Origin: JAHEAO01 sp041633555
GTDB taxonomy: Bacteria > Pseudomonadota > Alphaproteobacteria > Rhodobacterales > Rhodobacteraceae
Reading direction: 5' to 3'
Length of the DNA stretch: 64,000 bases
Assembly: GCA_041633555.1 (NCBI GenBank)
Contig: JBFKFZ010000009.1
Location: forward strand, 17,010-81,009
Of the stretch, positions 44,171-53,289 are shown one piece after another. A program made the position numbers and the translations under genes. Below the pieces are notes generated by a model that saw only the letters and a list, made by a program, of their open reading frames with translations, ran no database searches and was not told the DNA's origin. The first letter of the stretch is position 1. Each line of letters starts with the position of its first letter.

Positions 44171-45790
44171 ATGAGCAGGGCCAATCCATCAGTTATGTTT
44201 GGCTTTTTTGTGGCGGTAATCGTTGCAATCTGTGGAGTGTCGCTGCTGAAGGGCGGCGTCTATATCGGCAAGCATGAAGGTGACACTCTGCATATGTTGC
44301 AGATCGTCTTTCGCATGGCGATGGGGGAGTGGCCGCACCTCGATTTCATGACCCCCATCGGCGCCCTGGCCGCCGCCCCGATCGCGCTTTTCGTCACACT
44401 GGGATTCGGAGCGGGAATGTCGTTCCTGCTGGCGCAAGCCCTTGTCGCGGTTGTGCTTTTGTTGCCAGTCTGGTGGGCTGCATGGAGCCGGCTTCCGGGC
44501 TTGCTCGCCTATCTTTTCGGGCTGATCGTACTGGTCTTGGTGGCCGCCCTTGTACATGGCGAGACCGAACGCAGCATCTCGCTATCGATGCATTATAACC
44601 GATGGGCCTGGGCCGTCAGCTTCGTAGCCATGACGCTCGCCGTCTTGCCCAATCGGGGCGCACCACGTCCGCTTGCAGACGGTCTTGCCATCGGCCTTGC
44701 TATGGCCGCGCTCGTCATGCTCAAGGTTACCTATTTTGCATTGTTTTCGCTGCCCCTCGCGCTCGCACTCCTATTGCGCGGTTCGACCATGGCCCTGTTC
44801 GTTGCGTTCGTGACGGGCGCGGTGATCGCGGGCCTGATCACACTGGCGGGCGGGACAGCATTCTGGTTGGCCTATCTCGGCGATCTGCTGATGGTTGCCC
44901 AGTCAGAGATTCGGCCGGCCCCCGGCGATGCTTTCAGCGCAGTGGTCGGCGCGCCCGCCTACATCGCCGGCTCGATCGCCCTCATAGCAGGCGTCGTCCT
45001 GTTGCGACAGGGCCACGACAAAATCGGCGGCCTCGTGCTGCTGCTGCTGACGCCAGGCTTCTTCTTCGTCACCTATCAGAATTTCGGAAACGACCCGCAA
45101 TGGCTGCTGTTTCTGGGCGTGCTGCTGCTTGCATCGCTGCCCAAGTCCGGTCTTCGCAACGGATTTGGGTGGGAAGTCAGGCAGGCGCAGATCCTGACCG
45201 CTACCGTCGCCATGGCACTGGCAGCGCCGTCGTTCCTCAATCTCGCCTACAGCCCTTTCCGGCATTTCGCGATGGATGTGTCCGGCTATACGCCGATGCT
45301 GCCAAGTTCCGGCCCACATAACGATATGCGCGCGACCCGGTTGCGCGGCGCTCACGTCGTCGCGCGCTCGCCCTTGGATGGTCCCGATACTGAATTTGCG
45401 TCCTATGCCGAGGTGGCGCGGCTGGAGGAGCCGCTGGTGTTTCACGGAACAACGCTTCCTGATTGCGAGGTTCAGTTCGGGCATCCGGCCTATTTCGAGA
45501 CGATCACCAGAGATCTGGACGAGGCAGGGCTTGCCGCCGGCAAACAGATTCTGGCGGCGGATCTCTTTTCAAGCTACTGGCTCTACGGCGCGCTGAAGCC
45601 GCTCAAGAACGGCGCACCATGGCACTATGGCGGGCTGCCGGGATTCGAGAATGCCGACTACTTGCTGGTGCCGCTTTGCCCCATCGTAGCCGCGTCCCGT
45701 CGGGCGATCCTGAAGGAGGTGGAGAAGGCGGGAATTACGATGAACGAGGTGCGGCGCACGCGGCTTTATATCCTCTATCAACGGGGCTAG
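44171..45790 (+). CDS. polytopic membrane protein, GT-C glycosyltransferase-like
   Basis: A 539-residue integral membrane protein with about 11-12 hydrophobic segments in residues 5-385 and a soluble C-terminal domain (about 390-539). Between the first two segments it has a loop with acidic residues (IGKHEGDTLH) and HLDFMTPIG, which resembles the DFxxPxG loop of polyprenyl-phosphate-sugar dependent GT-C transferases. No family is recognised with certainty. The ATG at 44171 has GAGGG five bases upstream and is preferred over 44159. It is divergent from the AAA ATPase and convergent, by 4 nt overlap, with the prepilin peptidase gene of the Tad locus. Confidence 0.65.
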   Translation: MSRANPSVMFGFFVAVIVAICGVSLLKGGVYIGKHEGDTLHMLQIVFRMAMGEWPHLDFMTPIGALAAAPIALFVTLGFGAGMSFLLAQALVAVVLLLPVWWAAWSRLPGLLAYLFGLIVLVLVAALVHGETERSISLSMHYNRWAWAVSFVAMTLAVLPNRGAPRPLADGLAIGLAMAALVMLKVTYFALFSLPLALALLLRGSTMALFVAFVTGAVIAGLITLAGGTAFWLAYLGDLLMVAQSEIRPAPGDAFSAVVGAPAYIAGSIALIAGVVLLRQGHDKIGGLVLLLLTPGFFFVTYQNFGNDPQWLLFLGVLLLASLPKSGLRNGFGWEVRQAQILTATVAMALAAPSFLNLAYSPFRHFAMDVSGYTPMLPSSGPHNDMRATRLRGAHVVARSPLDGPDTEFASYAEVARLEEPLVFHGTTLPDCEVQFGHPAYFETITRDLDEAGLAAGKQILAADLFSSYWLYGALKPLKNGAPWHYGGLPGFENADYLLVPLCPIVAASRRAILKEVEKAGITMNEVRRTRLYILYQRG

Positions 45791-46281
45791 GCGCCGAAGA
45801 GGACGCCCGACAGCAGATAGAAGCTCAGCGCTCCGCCCAGGGCCAGGCCCATGGGAAAGTCGGATTTCGACCAGGAGACCCAATCAGGTGTCCGCGCTCG
45901 AAACGAGTCAGAGCGCCGGAACAGTCGATGCGTGATCACCGCCGCCACGACGACCGATGCGAGCAGTGGCAGAAACGTCCCGATGTCGCCGTATGCGACG
46001 AAAGGAGCCATGGCGGCCGCAAACTTGGCGTCGCCGGCCCCAATGCTGCCAATCAGGTTCAACAGGAAGCCGATCACTAGTATTGCAAACAAATGCAGCC
46101 AGCGGCTTGCATATTCGTCGAGGGGCAGCGCGACCAGGCCGATCACCAGGAACACCAGTGTTAAAGCCAGCACCGCCATGTTGGGAATCTTCATGTATTT
46201 CATGTCATTCCACGCCACCCAAATCGAGATGGGTAGCGCGAAAGGCAGAAACCAAAGCGCGGCAAAACTGGTCAGCGCCAT
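45787..46281 (-). CDS. cpaA: prepilin peptidase of the Tad system, TadV/CpaA type
   Basis: Aspartic membrane protease that removes the leader of Flp prepilins. The 164-residue protein has four to five membrane helices and the two catalytic aspartates Asp26 (AWNDMK) and Asp84 in the GxGD motif GAGD. It lacks the methyltransferase domain of PilD, as is typical of TadV/CpaA. It is the distal gene of the Tad unit. Confidence 0.9.
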   Translation of the reverse strand: MALTSFAALWFLPFALPISIWVAWNDMKYMKIPNMAVLALTLVFLVIGLVALPLDEYASRWLHLFAILVIGFLLNLIGSIGAGDAKFAAAMAPFVAYGDIGTFLPLLASVVVAAVITHRLFRRSDSFRARTPDWVSWSKSDFPMGLALGGALSFYLLSGVLFGA

Positions 46282-46283
46282 GT

Positions 46284-47135
46284 TCAGTTGGTGGCGCTCT
46301 GGTCCAGCGCGCGGAGGCTGCGCTCGGCGGCTTCGAAATACTGGGGATGGGTATCCACGGCTTCCTGCAACAGACCGCGTCCCATCGTGACATCGCCCTG
46401 TTTGATCGCCGCCAGCGCCATCGTGTGCAACAGCTGTGCTCGCTCTGTCTGGGTCATCGAGACGATCGGCAGATCGTACTTACGCTGTGCGCCCCGCGCG
46501 AGAACGATGTTGTTCTTGGCCGTGAACATCGACGGCTCATAGCGGAGCGCCTCGAAGAACAGCTTCTCTGCTTCCGCATAGGCGCCGCGGGTCAGCTTCG
46601 AGTAGCCCCAGTTGTTCAACACGCCAGATGGCTTCGTGGTCAAACCTACGGCGGTTTCATAAAAGCTGTCGGCTTTTTTCCATTCCTTGTTGCTGTCGGC
46701 GATCATCGCCTCAAGCCGGTACCGCTTGAAGGTTTCGTAAGTGGGCGGGACCTTGTCCAGCTCGGACTCCGCCCTGTCCCAGTTGCTTGTGCGGATCAAC
46801 GCATCGGCATATTCGACGCGATCATTGCTATTCGCTTCGGGATGGGTGTTCACCTTGGCCCAGACGCCGACTGCCTCGGTCGGCTTTTTGGCGCGGATCA
46901 GCGATTTAGCAAGACCTCTCTGAATGTCGATTCGGTCGGGATTATCGGCGGCGGTGCGCTGGAAATAGGCGACCGCCTCATCAGGGTCGGCAGCGGCCAG
47001 CATCACGTCGTTCAGATTGCTTTCGTCGATGACGTTGACATTCTTGATCGCGCGCTCGACATCGGCATTCTTGTCGCATGCCGAAAGGGCGACTGCGCCG
47101 CCAAGGCACAGCGAAATGAGTCTAAGTTGGCGCAT
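46284..47135 (-). CDS. TPR lipoprotein of the Tad locus
   Basis: A 283-residue putative lipoprotein (signal peptide with lipobox LSAC, Cys near residue 20) made of about six TPR-like helical repeats from residue 50 on. TPR proteins of the TadD type assist Tad secretin assembly or stability. It sits 2 nt upstream of the prepilin peptidase gene and downstream of a second TPR lipoprotein; which of the two corresponds to TadD is unclear. Confidence 0.82.
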   Translation of the reverse strand: MRQLRLISLCLGGAVALSACDKNADVERAIKNVNVIDESNLNDVMLAAADPDEAVAYFQRTAADNPDRIDIQRGLAKSLIRAKKPTEAVGVWAKVNTHPEANSNDRVEYADALIRTSNWDRAESELDKVPPTYETFKRYRLEAMIADSNKEWKKADSFYETAVGLTTKPSGVLNNWGYSKLTRGAYAEAEKLFFEALRYEPSMFTAKNNIVLARGAQRKYDLPIVSMTQTERAQLLHTMALAAIKQGDVTMGRGLLQEAVDTHPQYFEAAERSLRALDQSATN

Positions 47136-47174
47136 TTGCCTGCGTCCTCTGCTGCTCTGCCCATTCGCTTGTTT

Positions 47175-47738
47175 TTATTGTGTCGACAGAAGGACGTATT
47201 CGCTGCGTCCCCGCCGCACGAGTGCGAACGTGCTGTTATCCTGTTCAGCATAGCTGGAGGATTCCAGTTTTGCGATAGCCAAGCGCAGATTCTCGCGGAT
47301 TTCGGCACTTTCGCCACTGTCCAGAGCAAAGGCCGTGCGGAACACCCGCTCCGCCTCTCCGATGCTCCCCCGCTCCATCAGGACCACGCCGAGGTTGTTC
47401 CATGCGGGCACGAATGTCTCGTCCTGCTTCAGGGCCTGACGCAACAGCGTTTCCGCCTGTCCCAGCCGGCCGAGCTTGAGGTTGGCAGAGCCGAGAGCCG
47501 ACAGCACATCCACGTTGATGCCCTGCTCGCCGCCGGCGCGCAGGTAGGCCTTGAGCGCCAGCTCGGCTTCACCGGCCTGCATCAGCCGGTGACCGACGAT
47601 CAGGCCATCGACCGTGTCCTCGCCGACAGCAACGCCGGAAGGGGCGTAAGGGCTGTCCGGCAGCGAGCGAAGGCCGCCTGCAGAACTGCAAGCGGCCAGC
47701 AACCCAAAGGAGAGTAGCACCAGGTGGCGAATATTCAT
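47175..47738 (-). CDS. tadD: TPR lipoprotein TadD-like
   Basis: A 187-residue lipoprotein with lipobox LAAC near residue 17 and three to four TPR motifs, including WNNLGVVLMERG. TadD family proteins act with the outer-membrane secretin in pilus biogenesis. The start is ATG 47738; a GTG directly before it is possible. tadC ends 4 nt upstream, so the two are co-transcribed. Confidence 0.82.
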   Translation of the reverse strand: MNIRHLVLLSFGLLAACSSAGGLRSLPDSPYAPSGVAVGEDTVDGLIVGHRLMQAGEAELALKAYLRAGGEQGINVDVLSALGSANLKLGRLGQAETLLRQALKQDETFVPAWNNLGVVLMERGSIGEAERVFRTAFALDSGESAEIRENLRLAIAKLESSSYAEQDNSTFALVRRGRSEYVLLSTQ

Positions 47739-47742
47739 CACA

Positions 47743-48726
47743 TCAGAAGTTCGCTTTGCCCAATGTTACGGCGATCTCGTAGATCGACGGCCCGATCAGA
47801 ATGATCAGCAATGGCGGGACCGTCAACATCATCGTCGCCAGAGTCATCTTCGTGGGCAGCGTATTGGCCTTTTCTTCTGCGCGCATCACCCGCTTGTCAC
47901 GCATTTCTGCGGCATAGACCCGAAGCGCTTCGGCCACCGAGGTACCGAAGGTCGCCGACTGGATCAGCACGGTAACGAAGCTGGCTACGTCGGGAACGCC
48001 GGCGCGTTCGGACATGTCACGCAACACCGAAACCCGGTCCTTACCGGCCTTCATCTCGTTCGCAACGATCTCGTACTCATCGGCCAGGGCCGGAAAGCCC
48101 GCGCGGATCTCCTTGGATACGCGAATGATCGACTGGTCCATCGACTGTCCAGCCTCGACGCAGACCAGCATCATGTCAAGCGAATCCGGGAAGCCATTGA
48201 CGATCTGTTCCTGACGCTCCTGCTGCCGCTTCGTCACCCAGTATTTGGGCAGGTAATACCCCACGAGAGCAGGCGCGAGGATCGAAATGATGATGGACCG
48301 CGTCGATGGATCGCCGGTCGCAGTCTGGTAGAGCGCGATCGCAATGCCGACCAGCAGCAAAACCGAACCGAGGGCGAACTGAATGAAATAGAAGGTCCGG
48401 ACAGCGTGTTTGGAGCGATAGCCGGCCTGAAGCAGCTTCAGCTTGATGGCAGAAAACTGCTCGGCGTCCTGCGGTTCGAGGAAGTTGGAATATTTCTCCA
48501 GCTTGTCCTTCTTGGATGAAGACCGCAGAGCCTTGGTCTTGTCCGTCGGGGCGGAGTTGCTGCGAGACTGGTCTTTCAGCTTGTCCAGCGGATCGACATT
48601 CTTTTTCAGAAGGACCGGTAGAGTCAGCAGCACCAGGAACATACCCAGGATGCCAACCGCAAGCAGCGGACCGAAGGGGCCGAGCTGATCCGTCAGAAGT
48701 TGCTTGGCGTTTTCCATCATTTCCAT
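47743..48726 (-). CDS. tadC: Tad pilus inner-membrane platform protein TadC
   Basis: GspF-domain membrane protein that forms the inner-membrane platform of the Flp pilus machine with TadB. The 327-residue protein has an N-terminal membrane segment (about 17-38), paired helices near 120-165 and a C-terminal helix (about 295-320), with the T2SSF block MLVCVEAGQSMDQSI. It follows tadB by 4 nt. Confidence 0.92.
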   Translation of the reverse strand: MEMMENAKQLLTDQLGPFGPLLAVGILGMFLVLLTLPVLLKKNVDPLDKLKDQSRSNSAPTDKTKALRSSSKKDKLEKYSNFLEPQDAEQFSAIKLKLLQAGYRSKHAVRTFYFIQFALGSVLLLVGIAIALYQTATGDPSTRSIIISILAPALVGYYLPKYWVTKRQQERQEQIVNGFPDSLDMMLVCVEAGQSMDQSIIRVSKEIRAGFPALADEYEIVANEMKAGKDRVSVLRDMSERAGVPDVASFVTVLIQSATFGTSVAEALRVYAAEMRDKRVMRAEEKANTLPTKMTLATMMLTVPPLLIILIGPSIYEIAVTLGKANF

Positions 48727-48730
48727 GGTC

Positions 48731-49699
48731 TTATACCTTGATGTTCACGAGGGTGCGCATGACGAAGATGTTGACCACAAGAAAGGCCGCGACAACCAGA
48801 CAGGCCGGGATGAAATAGGCCGTCGTCTTGACATCGTCATAGTAATTCGGCTGGATCACGTTGATGCCGACCAGTGCCGCGATCGGGAAGATCGACAGGA
48901 ACATGCCGGACCATTTCGCTTCGGCGGTAATCGCTTTGACCCGGCGAAAAAGCTTGAATCGCGAGCGGATGACCTTTGACAGGCCGTCCAGGATCTCTGC
49001 CAGGTTACCGCCTGACTGCTGCTGGATCGTGACGGCGACGGCAAGGAAGCGCAGATCCTGCATGTCCAGCCGCTCGGCCATTGCCTTGAGCGCTTCGCCG
49101 ACATCCCGCCCATAGGCGGATTCGTCGGAGATAACACCCATTTCAGAGGCCAGGGGATCTGGCACTTCCTTCGAAACGATGGTCAGGGCCGATGAGAACG
49201 GATGACCGACGCGAAGCGAACGCACCATCAATTCCACTGCGTCCGGCAATTGTTCCTCGATCATCGCCAGTCGTTTCTTGGCCTTGTTGTTGACCCAGAC
49301 GAAGACCCCGCCAACGCCCATGGCAGCCGAAATGACCAGCCTTATCGGCAAGCTCGCCGAAGTTCCGAAGGTCAGGCCGACAAAGGCCACGACCCCGAGG
49401 ACCACCATAATGATGATCAGCTGCGATGGCGTGAAGGCGATGTTCGCCTTTTGGGCGCGGGTCGCGAGGATAGAATAAAGCGGGATGCCGCGGGCCTTCA
49501 TGTGCTGGCCCATCTCCTTGCGGAGTTGTTCCAGGACCTGTTCCCGACCGGCGCCCTTCTCGAGCATCTCGAGACGCCGGTTCACACGGTTGTTCAGGCT
49601 AATCGACTTGCCGAAAACGGTCAGGTAGATGCCCTCGACAAGGACGATTATGGCGACGAAGATCAGGCCATAAATGAGAGGTTCTGCGCTTATTACCAT
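48731..49699 (-). CDS. tadB: Tad pilus inner-membrane platform protein TadB
   Basis: Paralogue of TadC and second platform protein. The 322-residue protein has membrane segments near 8-26, 95-135 and 265-315 and the GspF-type block VELMVRSLRVGHPFSSAL. It lies 6 nt after tadA and 4 nt before tadC. Confidence 0.93.
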   Translation of the reverse strand: MVISAEPLIYGLIFVAIIVLVEGIYLTVFGKSISLNNRVNRRLEMLEKGAGREQVLEQLRKEMGQHMKARGIPLYSILATRAQKANIAFTPSQLIIIMVVLGVVAFVGLTFGTSASLPIRLVISAAMGVGGVFVWVNNKAKKRLAMIEEQLPDAVELMVRSLRVGHPFSSALTIVSKEVPDPLASEMGVISDESAYGRDVGEALKAMAERLDMQDLRFLAVAVTIQQQSGGNLAEILDGLSKVIRSRFKLFRRVKAITAEAKWSGMFLSIFPIAALVGINVIQPNYYDDVKTTAYFIPACLVVAAFLVVNIFVMRTLVNIKV

Positions 49700-49705
49700 G
49701 GCCGA

Positions 49706-51145
49706 TCAGTTCCCGTTGAATGGTTCGAAGATGGTCGAAGGAAGATCATAGCCCCACATCCGGAATCGTTCAGAAAAGTTCGAGCGGACGCCGGTGGCCG
49801 TGAAGTGGCCGATGATCTTGTTTTCCGGTGTCAGGCCAACCCGTTGATATCGAAACACTTCCTGCATCGAGATCACGTCGCCCTCCATCCCGGTAATTTC
49901 GGTGATCGAGGTCATTCGGCGGGAGCCGTCCTGCAAACGGCTGGCCTGCACGATCAGGTTCACAGCCGATGCGATCTGGGCGCGGACCGCCTTGATCGGC
50001 ATCTCGATGCCGGCCATTGCGATCATGTTCTCAAGGCGCGATACGCCGTCGCGCGCGCTGTTGGCGTGGATCGTGGTCATTGAGCCATCGTGGCCGGTGT
50101 TCATCGCCTGAAGCATGTCGATGACCTCCTCGCCGCGGGTCTCACCCACAATAATCCGGTCAGGACGCATCCGAAGGGCGTTCTTTAGACAGTCCCGCTG
50201 CGAAACCGCGCCCTTGCCTTCGACGTTGGGCGGGCGGCTTTCCATCCGGCCGACATGGGTTTGCTGCAGCTGAAGTTCAGCTGTATCCTCGATCGTCAGA
50301 ATGCGCTCTGAATCGTCGATGAAGGAGGACAGAGCGTTCAGCGTTGTCGTTTTCCCGGAACCGGTGCCGCCCGAGACGATGATATTGAGGCGGGTTGCAA
50401 CAGCGGCTTGCAGATACGCGGCCATTTCCTCGGTAAAGGCGCCGAACTTGACGAGGTCGTCAATCGCCAGCTTTTCTTTCTTGAACTTACGAATGGAGAC
50501 CAGCGAGCCGTCAACCGCGATTGGCGGCACCATCGCGTTGAAGCGCGAACCGTCAGCCAGGCGGGCGTCGACATAGGGGTTGGATTCGTCCACGCGGCGA
50601 CCCACGGCGGACACGATCTTGTCGATGATGCGCAGAAGATGGCGCTCATCCTTGAAAGTGATGTCGGTGAGTTGCAGCTTGCCGGCACGCTCGACAAAGA
50701 TCTGCTGCGGTCCGTTGACCAGAATATCGTTGACCGTGTCGTCCTTGAGCAACGTCTCAAGCGGACCAAGACCGGTCACCTCGTCAAACAGGTCCTGGTT
50801 CAGCGCGGCCCGTTCCTCTCGGTTCAGAACGATCGCCATGTCTTCCAGCGCTTCACCGGCAATTGCCGAGATCTCAGAGCGCAGATCGTTTTCTGTCGCG
50901 GTTTCAAGGGCAGAGAGGTTCAGGTTGTCGAGAAGCCGCTTGTGTAGCTCTACCTTTATCTCGCCCAATCGCTCCTTGCGCTTCTTTTCCTTGTCCATCG
51001 GGACGACTTGCGCCGAAATGGGCGCAGGCTTGCGTTTTACCGCCGATGGTTTCGATTTGGCGGAATCGTTTGCATCCGGTGCGGCAGTATTGACTTCGAC
51101 CAGTTGCGGTTTGCCTTGTTCGGGCTTCTTGTAACGGGAAAACAT
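49706..51145 (-). CDS. tadA: Tad pilus assembly ATPase TadA/CpaF
   Basis: Hexameric secretion ATPase that powers Flp pilus assembly. The 479-residue protein has a polar, basic N-terminal extension (about 1-70), a PilT/VirB11-like N-domain and the ATPase domain with Walker A GGTGSGKT at 259-266, a Walker B-type region GETRGEEVIDML and the His box STIHANS. GGAAAGG lies close to the ATG. It is co-transcribed with cpaE upstream and tadB downstream. Confidence 0.95.
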   Translation of the reverse strand: MFSRYKKPEQGKPQLVEVNTAAPDANDSAKSKPSAVKRKPAPISAQVVPMDKEKKRKERLGEIKVELHKRLLDNLNLSALETATENDLRSEISAIAGEALEDMAIVLNREERAALNQDLFDEVTGLGPLETLLKDDTVNDILVNGPQQIFVERAGKLQLTDITFKDERHLLRIIDKIVSAVGRRVDESNPYVDARLADGSRFNAMVPPIAVDGSLVSIRKFKKEKLAIDDLVKFGAFTEEMAAYLQAAVATRLNIIVSGGTGSGKTTTLNALSSFIDDSERILTIEDTAELQLQQTHVGRMESRPPNVEGKGAVSQRDCLKNALRMRPDRIIVGETRGEEVIDMLQAMNTGHDGSMTTIHANSARDGVSRLENMIAMAGIEMPIKAVRAQIASAVNLIVQASRLQDGSRRMTSITEITGMEGDVISMQEVFRYQRVGLTPENKIIGHFTATGVRSNFSERFRMWGYDLPSTIFEPFNGN

Positions 51146-51165
51146 GGAGAACCTTTCCGCGGAGC

Positions 51166-52413
51166 TTAGGCGCCCTCGGCAACAGACAGATTGAGTTCGT
51201 GGACAGAATTCGCGAGCTTCGCGATTTCCTTGCGCAGCGGGTTCTTCGCTGAAGAGTCCAGCAGCGGTACCCCCTGATCACAGGCATCATGCACCGGCTT
51301 GCCGCCATCGGGCATCAAGACCTCGATTTTGATATCCAGGCTTTCGGCCAGGCGTTTTACCCGGCTCTTGCCCGATAAATCGGTGAATTTCGGTGCCCGG
51401 TTCAGGACATAGCGCAGCTTCTCGAACGGCAGCTCTTCGGATTTCAACGCGCGGATCATGCGCAGTGCGTTCTGGGCTGAGCGCATATCAAGCTCCAGCG
51501 GCGCGAAATACACATGGGCGGCATGCAGCACCGTTTCGGTCCACTGCACGACCGTCGACGGCATATCGACAACGACATAATCGAAGTTCGTGCGCGCGGC
51601 TTCCAGCACGCGCTCGACATCCTGCGAAGTGATGATGTCAAGCGGCAGCATTTCCGCCGGCGCGGTGAGAACCTGCATCCGTTCGTTGAAGGTCAGAAGC
51701 GCCTGCATGAAACTGTCATTGTCCATCGAAGCGGTATCGGACAACAATTCGTAGACCGATTCGCGACGCGGCAGGTCGAGATAGGTTGCAACCGAGCCGC
51801 CCTGCAGATCGAGATCGACAAGGCAGACCCGCGGAGGGTCCTTCTTGTCGATATTCGCCAGCTCCCAGGCCATGTTCACGGCGAATGTGGTCGAGCCGAC
51901 GCCACCCGCCAACCCGTGGACAGCCAGAACCACGGCATCGCGATCGCCCGTGGCCTTTATCTTTGTAGCATTGGCGTCCTTTGAGGGTGCCGCGCCCTGC
52001 GGGGTGGGCGCACGCAACCGTTCGATGGCATCGTGAAGGGCGCCCTCTGGCAGCGGGTAGGGAACAAACTCCTCGGCGCCCATCTTCAGCAGTTGGTGCA
52101 ATGCGATCGGGCTGACTTCTTCCGCGATAACAATGACTTTCACGTCATTCGCATTTGCCGTCTTGATGATGTCGGCGATCAGCGCGATCTTGTCTTCATC
52201 TTCGTCGTTCATCGCGATCGCGATGAATTCCAGGTTGGCCGCATCTGGCTGGCCAAAGAAGGCCCGCGCCTCCTCGAACGACAGGTCGCCCCAGCCTTCG
52301 CCCAGCTCTGCTTCCATATCTTCGATCAGAAGATCGAAGTTCTGGACATTGCCAGAGACTGTGCAGGCCAGGATCGGTGCGGGTTCCGGCTGCAATGCTA
52401 CACCACTGGTCAT
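51166..52413 (-). CDS. cpaE: Tad pilus localisation ATPase CpaE/TadZ
   Basis: ParA/MinD-like protein that targets the Tad machine to the pole or a cell site. The 415-residue protein has an N-terminal receiver-like domain (about 10-125) and a MinD-like domain. The P-loop-like segment is LAGGVGSTT, in which the Lys of the deviant Walker motif is replaced, as in other atypical CpaE/TadZ proteins, so ATP use may be altered. I chose ATG 52413 because GGAAGGA lies nine bases upstream; ATG 52437 is an alternative. Confidence 0.9.
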   Translation of the reverse strand: MTSGVALQPEPAPILACTVSGNVQNFDLLIEDMEAELGEGWGDLSFEEARAFFGQPDAANLEFIAIAMNDEDEDKIALIADIIKTANANDVKVIVIAEEVSPIALHQLLKMGAEEFVPYPLPEGALHDAIERLRAPTPQGAAPSKDANATKIKATGDRDAVVLAVHGLAGGVGSTTFAVNMAWELANIDKKDPPRVCLVDLDLQGGSVATYLDLPRRESVYELLSDTASMDNDSFMQALLTFNERMQVLTAPAEMLPLDIITSQDVERVLEAARTNFDYVVVDMPSTVVQWTETVLHAAHVYFAPLELDMRSAQNALRMIRALKSEELPFEKLRYVLNRAPKFTDLSGKSRVKRLAESLDIKIEVLMPDGGKPVHDACDQGVPLLDSSAKNPLRKEIAKLANSVHELNLSVAEGA

Positions 52414-52621
52414 TGCGTCATGTCCTTCCTGTTTCATTCGGGCCGATCCAAGGCGCACATTCGATGCAATCTTGCCTTGACCGAGGGGCAGGCGCGCGAC
52501 TCAGAGAGAGCCACGCATTAGTCCCTTCAAATGAAACTGAACCGGAAAATGGGCAACATTGGGGCCAAAAAGCCGTAACAGTTCGGTTTTTTGCGACGGT
52601 GGGTCGACTTTTGGGTGATTG

Positions 52622-53284
52622 TTAACTGCCGCCGCCGTCCGCCAGTTCGGATTGACCAGTCACCTGAACCTCTCCGGCATTCCGGACATAGCCGCGGAAG
52701 ATGACGCTGGCGTATTTTCCGTGCAGCAGAGTTGGGTGGTTCCGAACGAAGCCTGTTACTTCCGTAACGGTGCGGCGATTGCGGCGTTCACGGTCCGAGG
52801 TCGCAATGAGCGGCTGGGTTTCGCCGAACGAAACCACGGCTTCAAGCCGAGAGCGGCTGATACCTTGCGAAGACAGGAAGCCCACGACAGCTTGTGCGCG
52901 GCGCAGGCCGAGCCCCTTGTTATAGGCGTCCGAACCGACAAGGTCGGTATGTCCGAACACCTTGAAGCGGACCTCAGGGAACTGGCGGATCCAGTCGGCC
53001 TGTTGCATCAGCGTCTGCCGGGCTGTCGCGTCGAGGACGGTGCTGTCGAACTCGAAGTTGATCATCGTCGGCACATCATTCGTGAACCGCTGGTTCAGGT
53101 TGACGAGGTAGCTGCGCTCGCCGTTCTGAACCAGGATGTTGTTCATCGTCGGATTGCCGAAGCCGCCTTCGTCGACCTGCGACCCCGCTTCCTTGTACCA
53201 GCTTTGAAACAGCTTGGCGTCGCCGCAGGCGGTGAGTGTCAGGATGCTTGCTGCCGCCAGAATGGTCTTCTTGTGTCCCAGCAT
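52622..53284 (-). CDS. OmpA family lipoprotein of the Tad locus
   Basis: A 220-residue lipoprotein (lipobox LTAC, Cys near residue 20) with an OmpA-like peptidoglycan-binding domain (about 70-175; FGHTDLVGSDAYN). It occupies the place of the Tad-locus outer-membrane accessory protein (CpaD/RcpB position) and probably ties the secretin to the cell wall. It starts 5 nt after cpaC. The C-terminal 40 residues, after the OmpA domain, are unassigned. Confidence 0.82.
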   Translation of the reverse strand: MLGHKKTILAAASILTLTACGDAKLFQSWYKEAGSQVDEGGFGNPTMNNILVQNGERSYLVNLNQRFTNDVPTMINFEFDSTVLDATARQTLMQQADWIRQFPEVRFKVFGHTDLVGSDAYNKGLGLRRAQAVVGFLSSQGISRSRLEAVVSFGETQPLIATSDRERRNRRTVTEVTGFVRNHPTLLHGKYASVIFRGYVRNAGEVQVTGQSELADGGGS

Positions 53285-53289
53285 GTCGA

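Noticed and set aside
45957..47717. Plus-strand open frame of 586 codons opposite the prepilin peptidase and TPR genes
   Set aside because: It runs through three well-supported minus-strand genes and shows no protein family.
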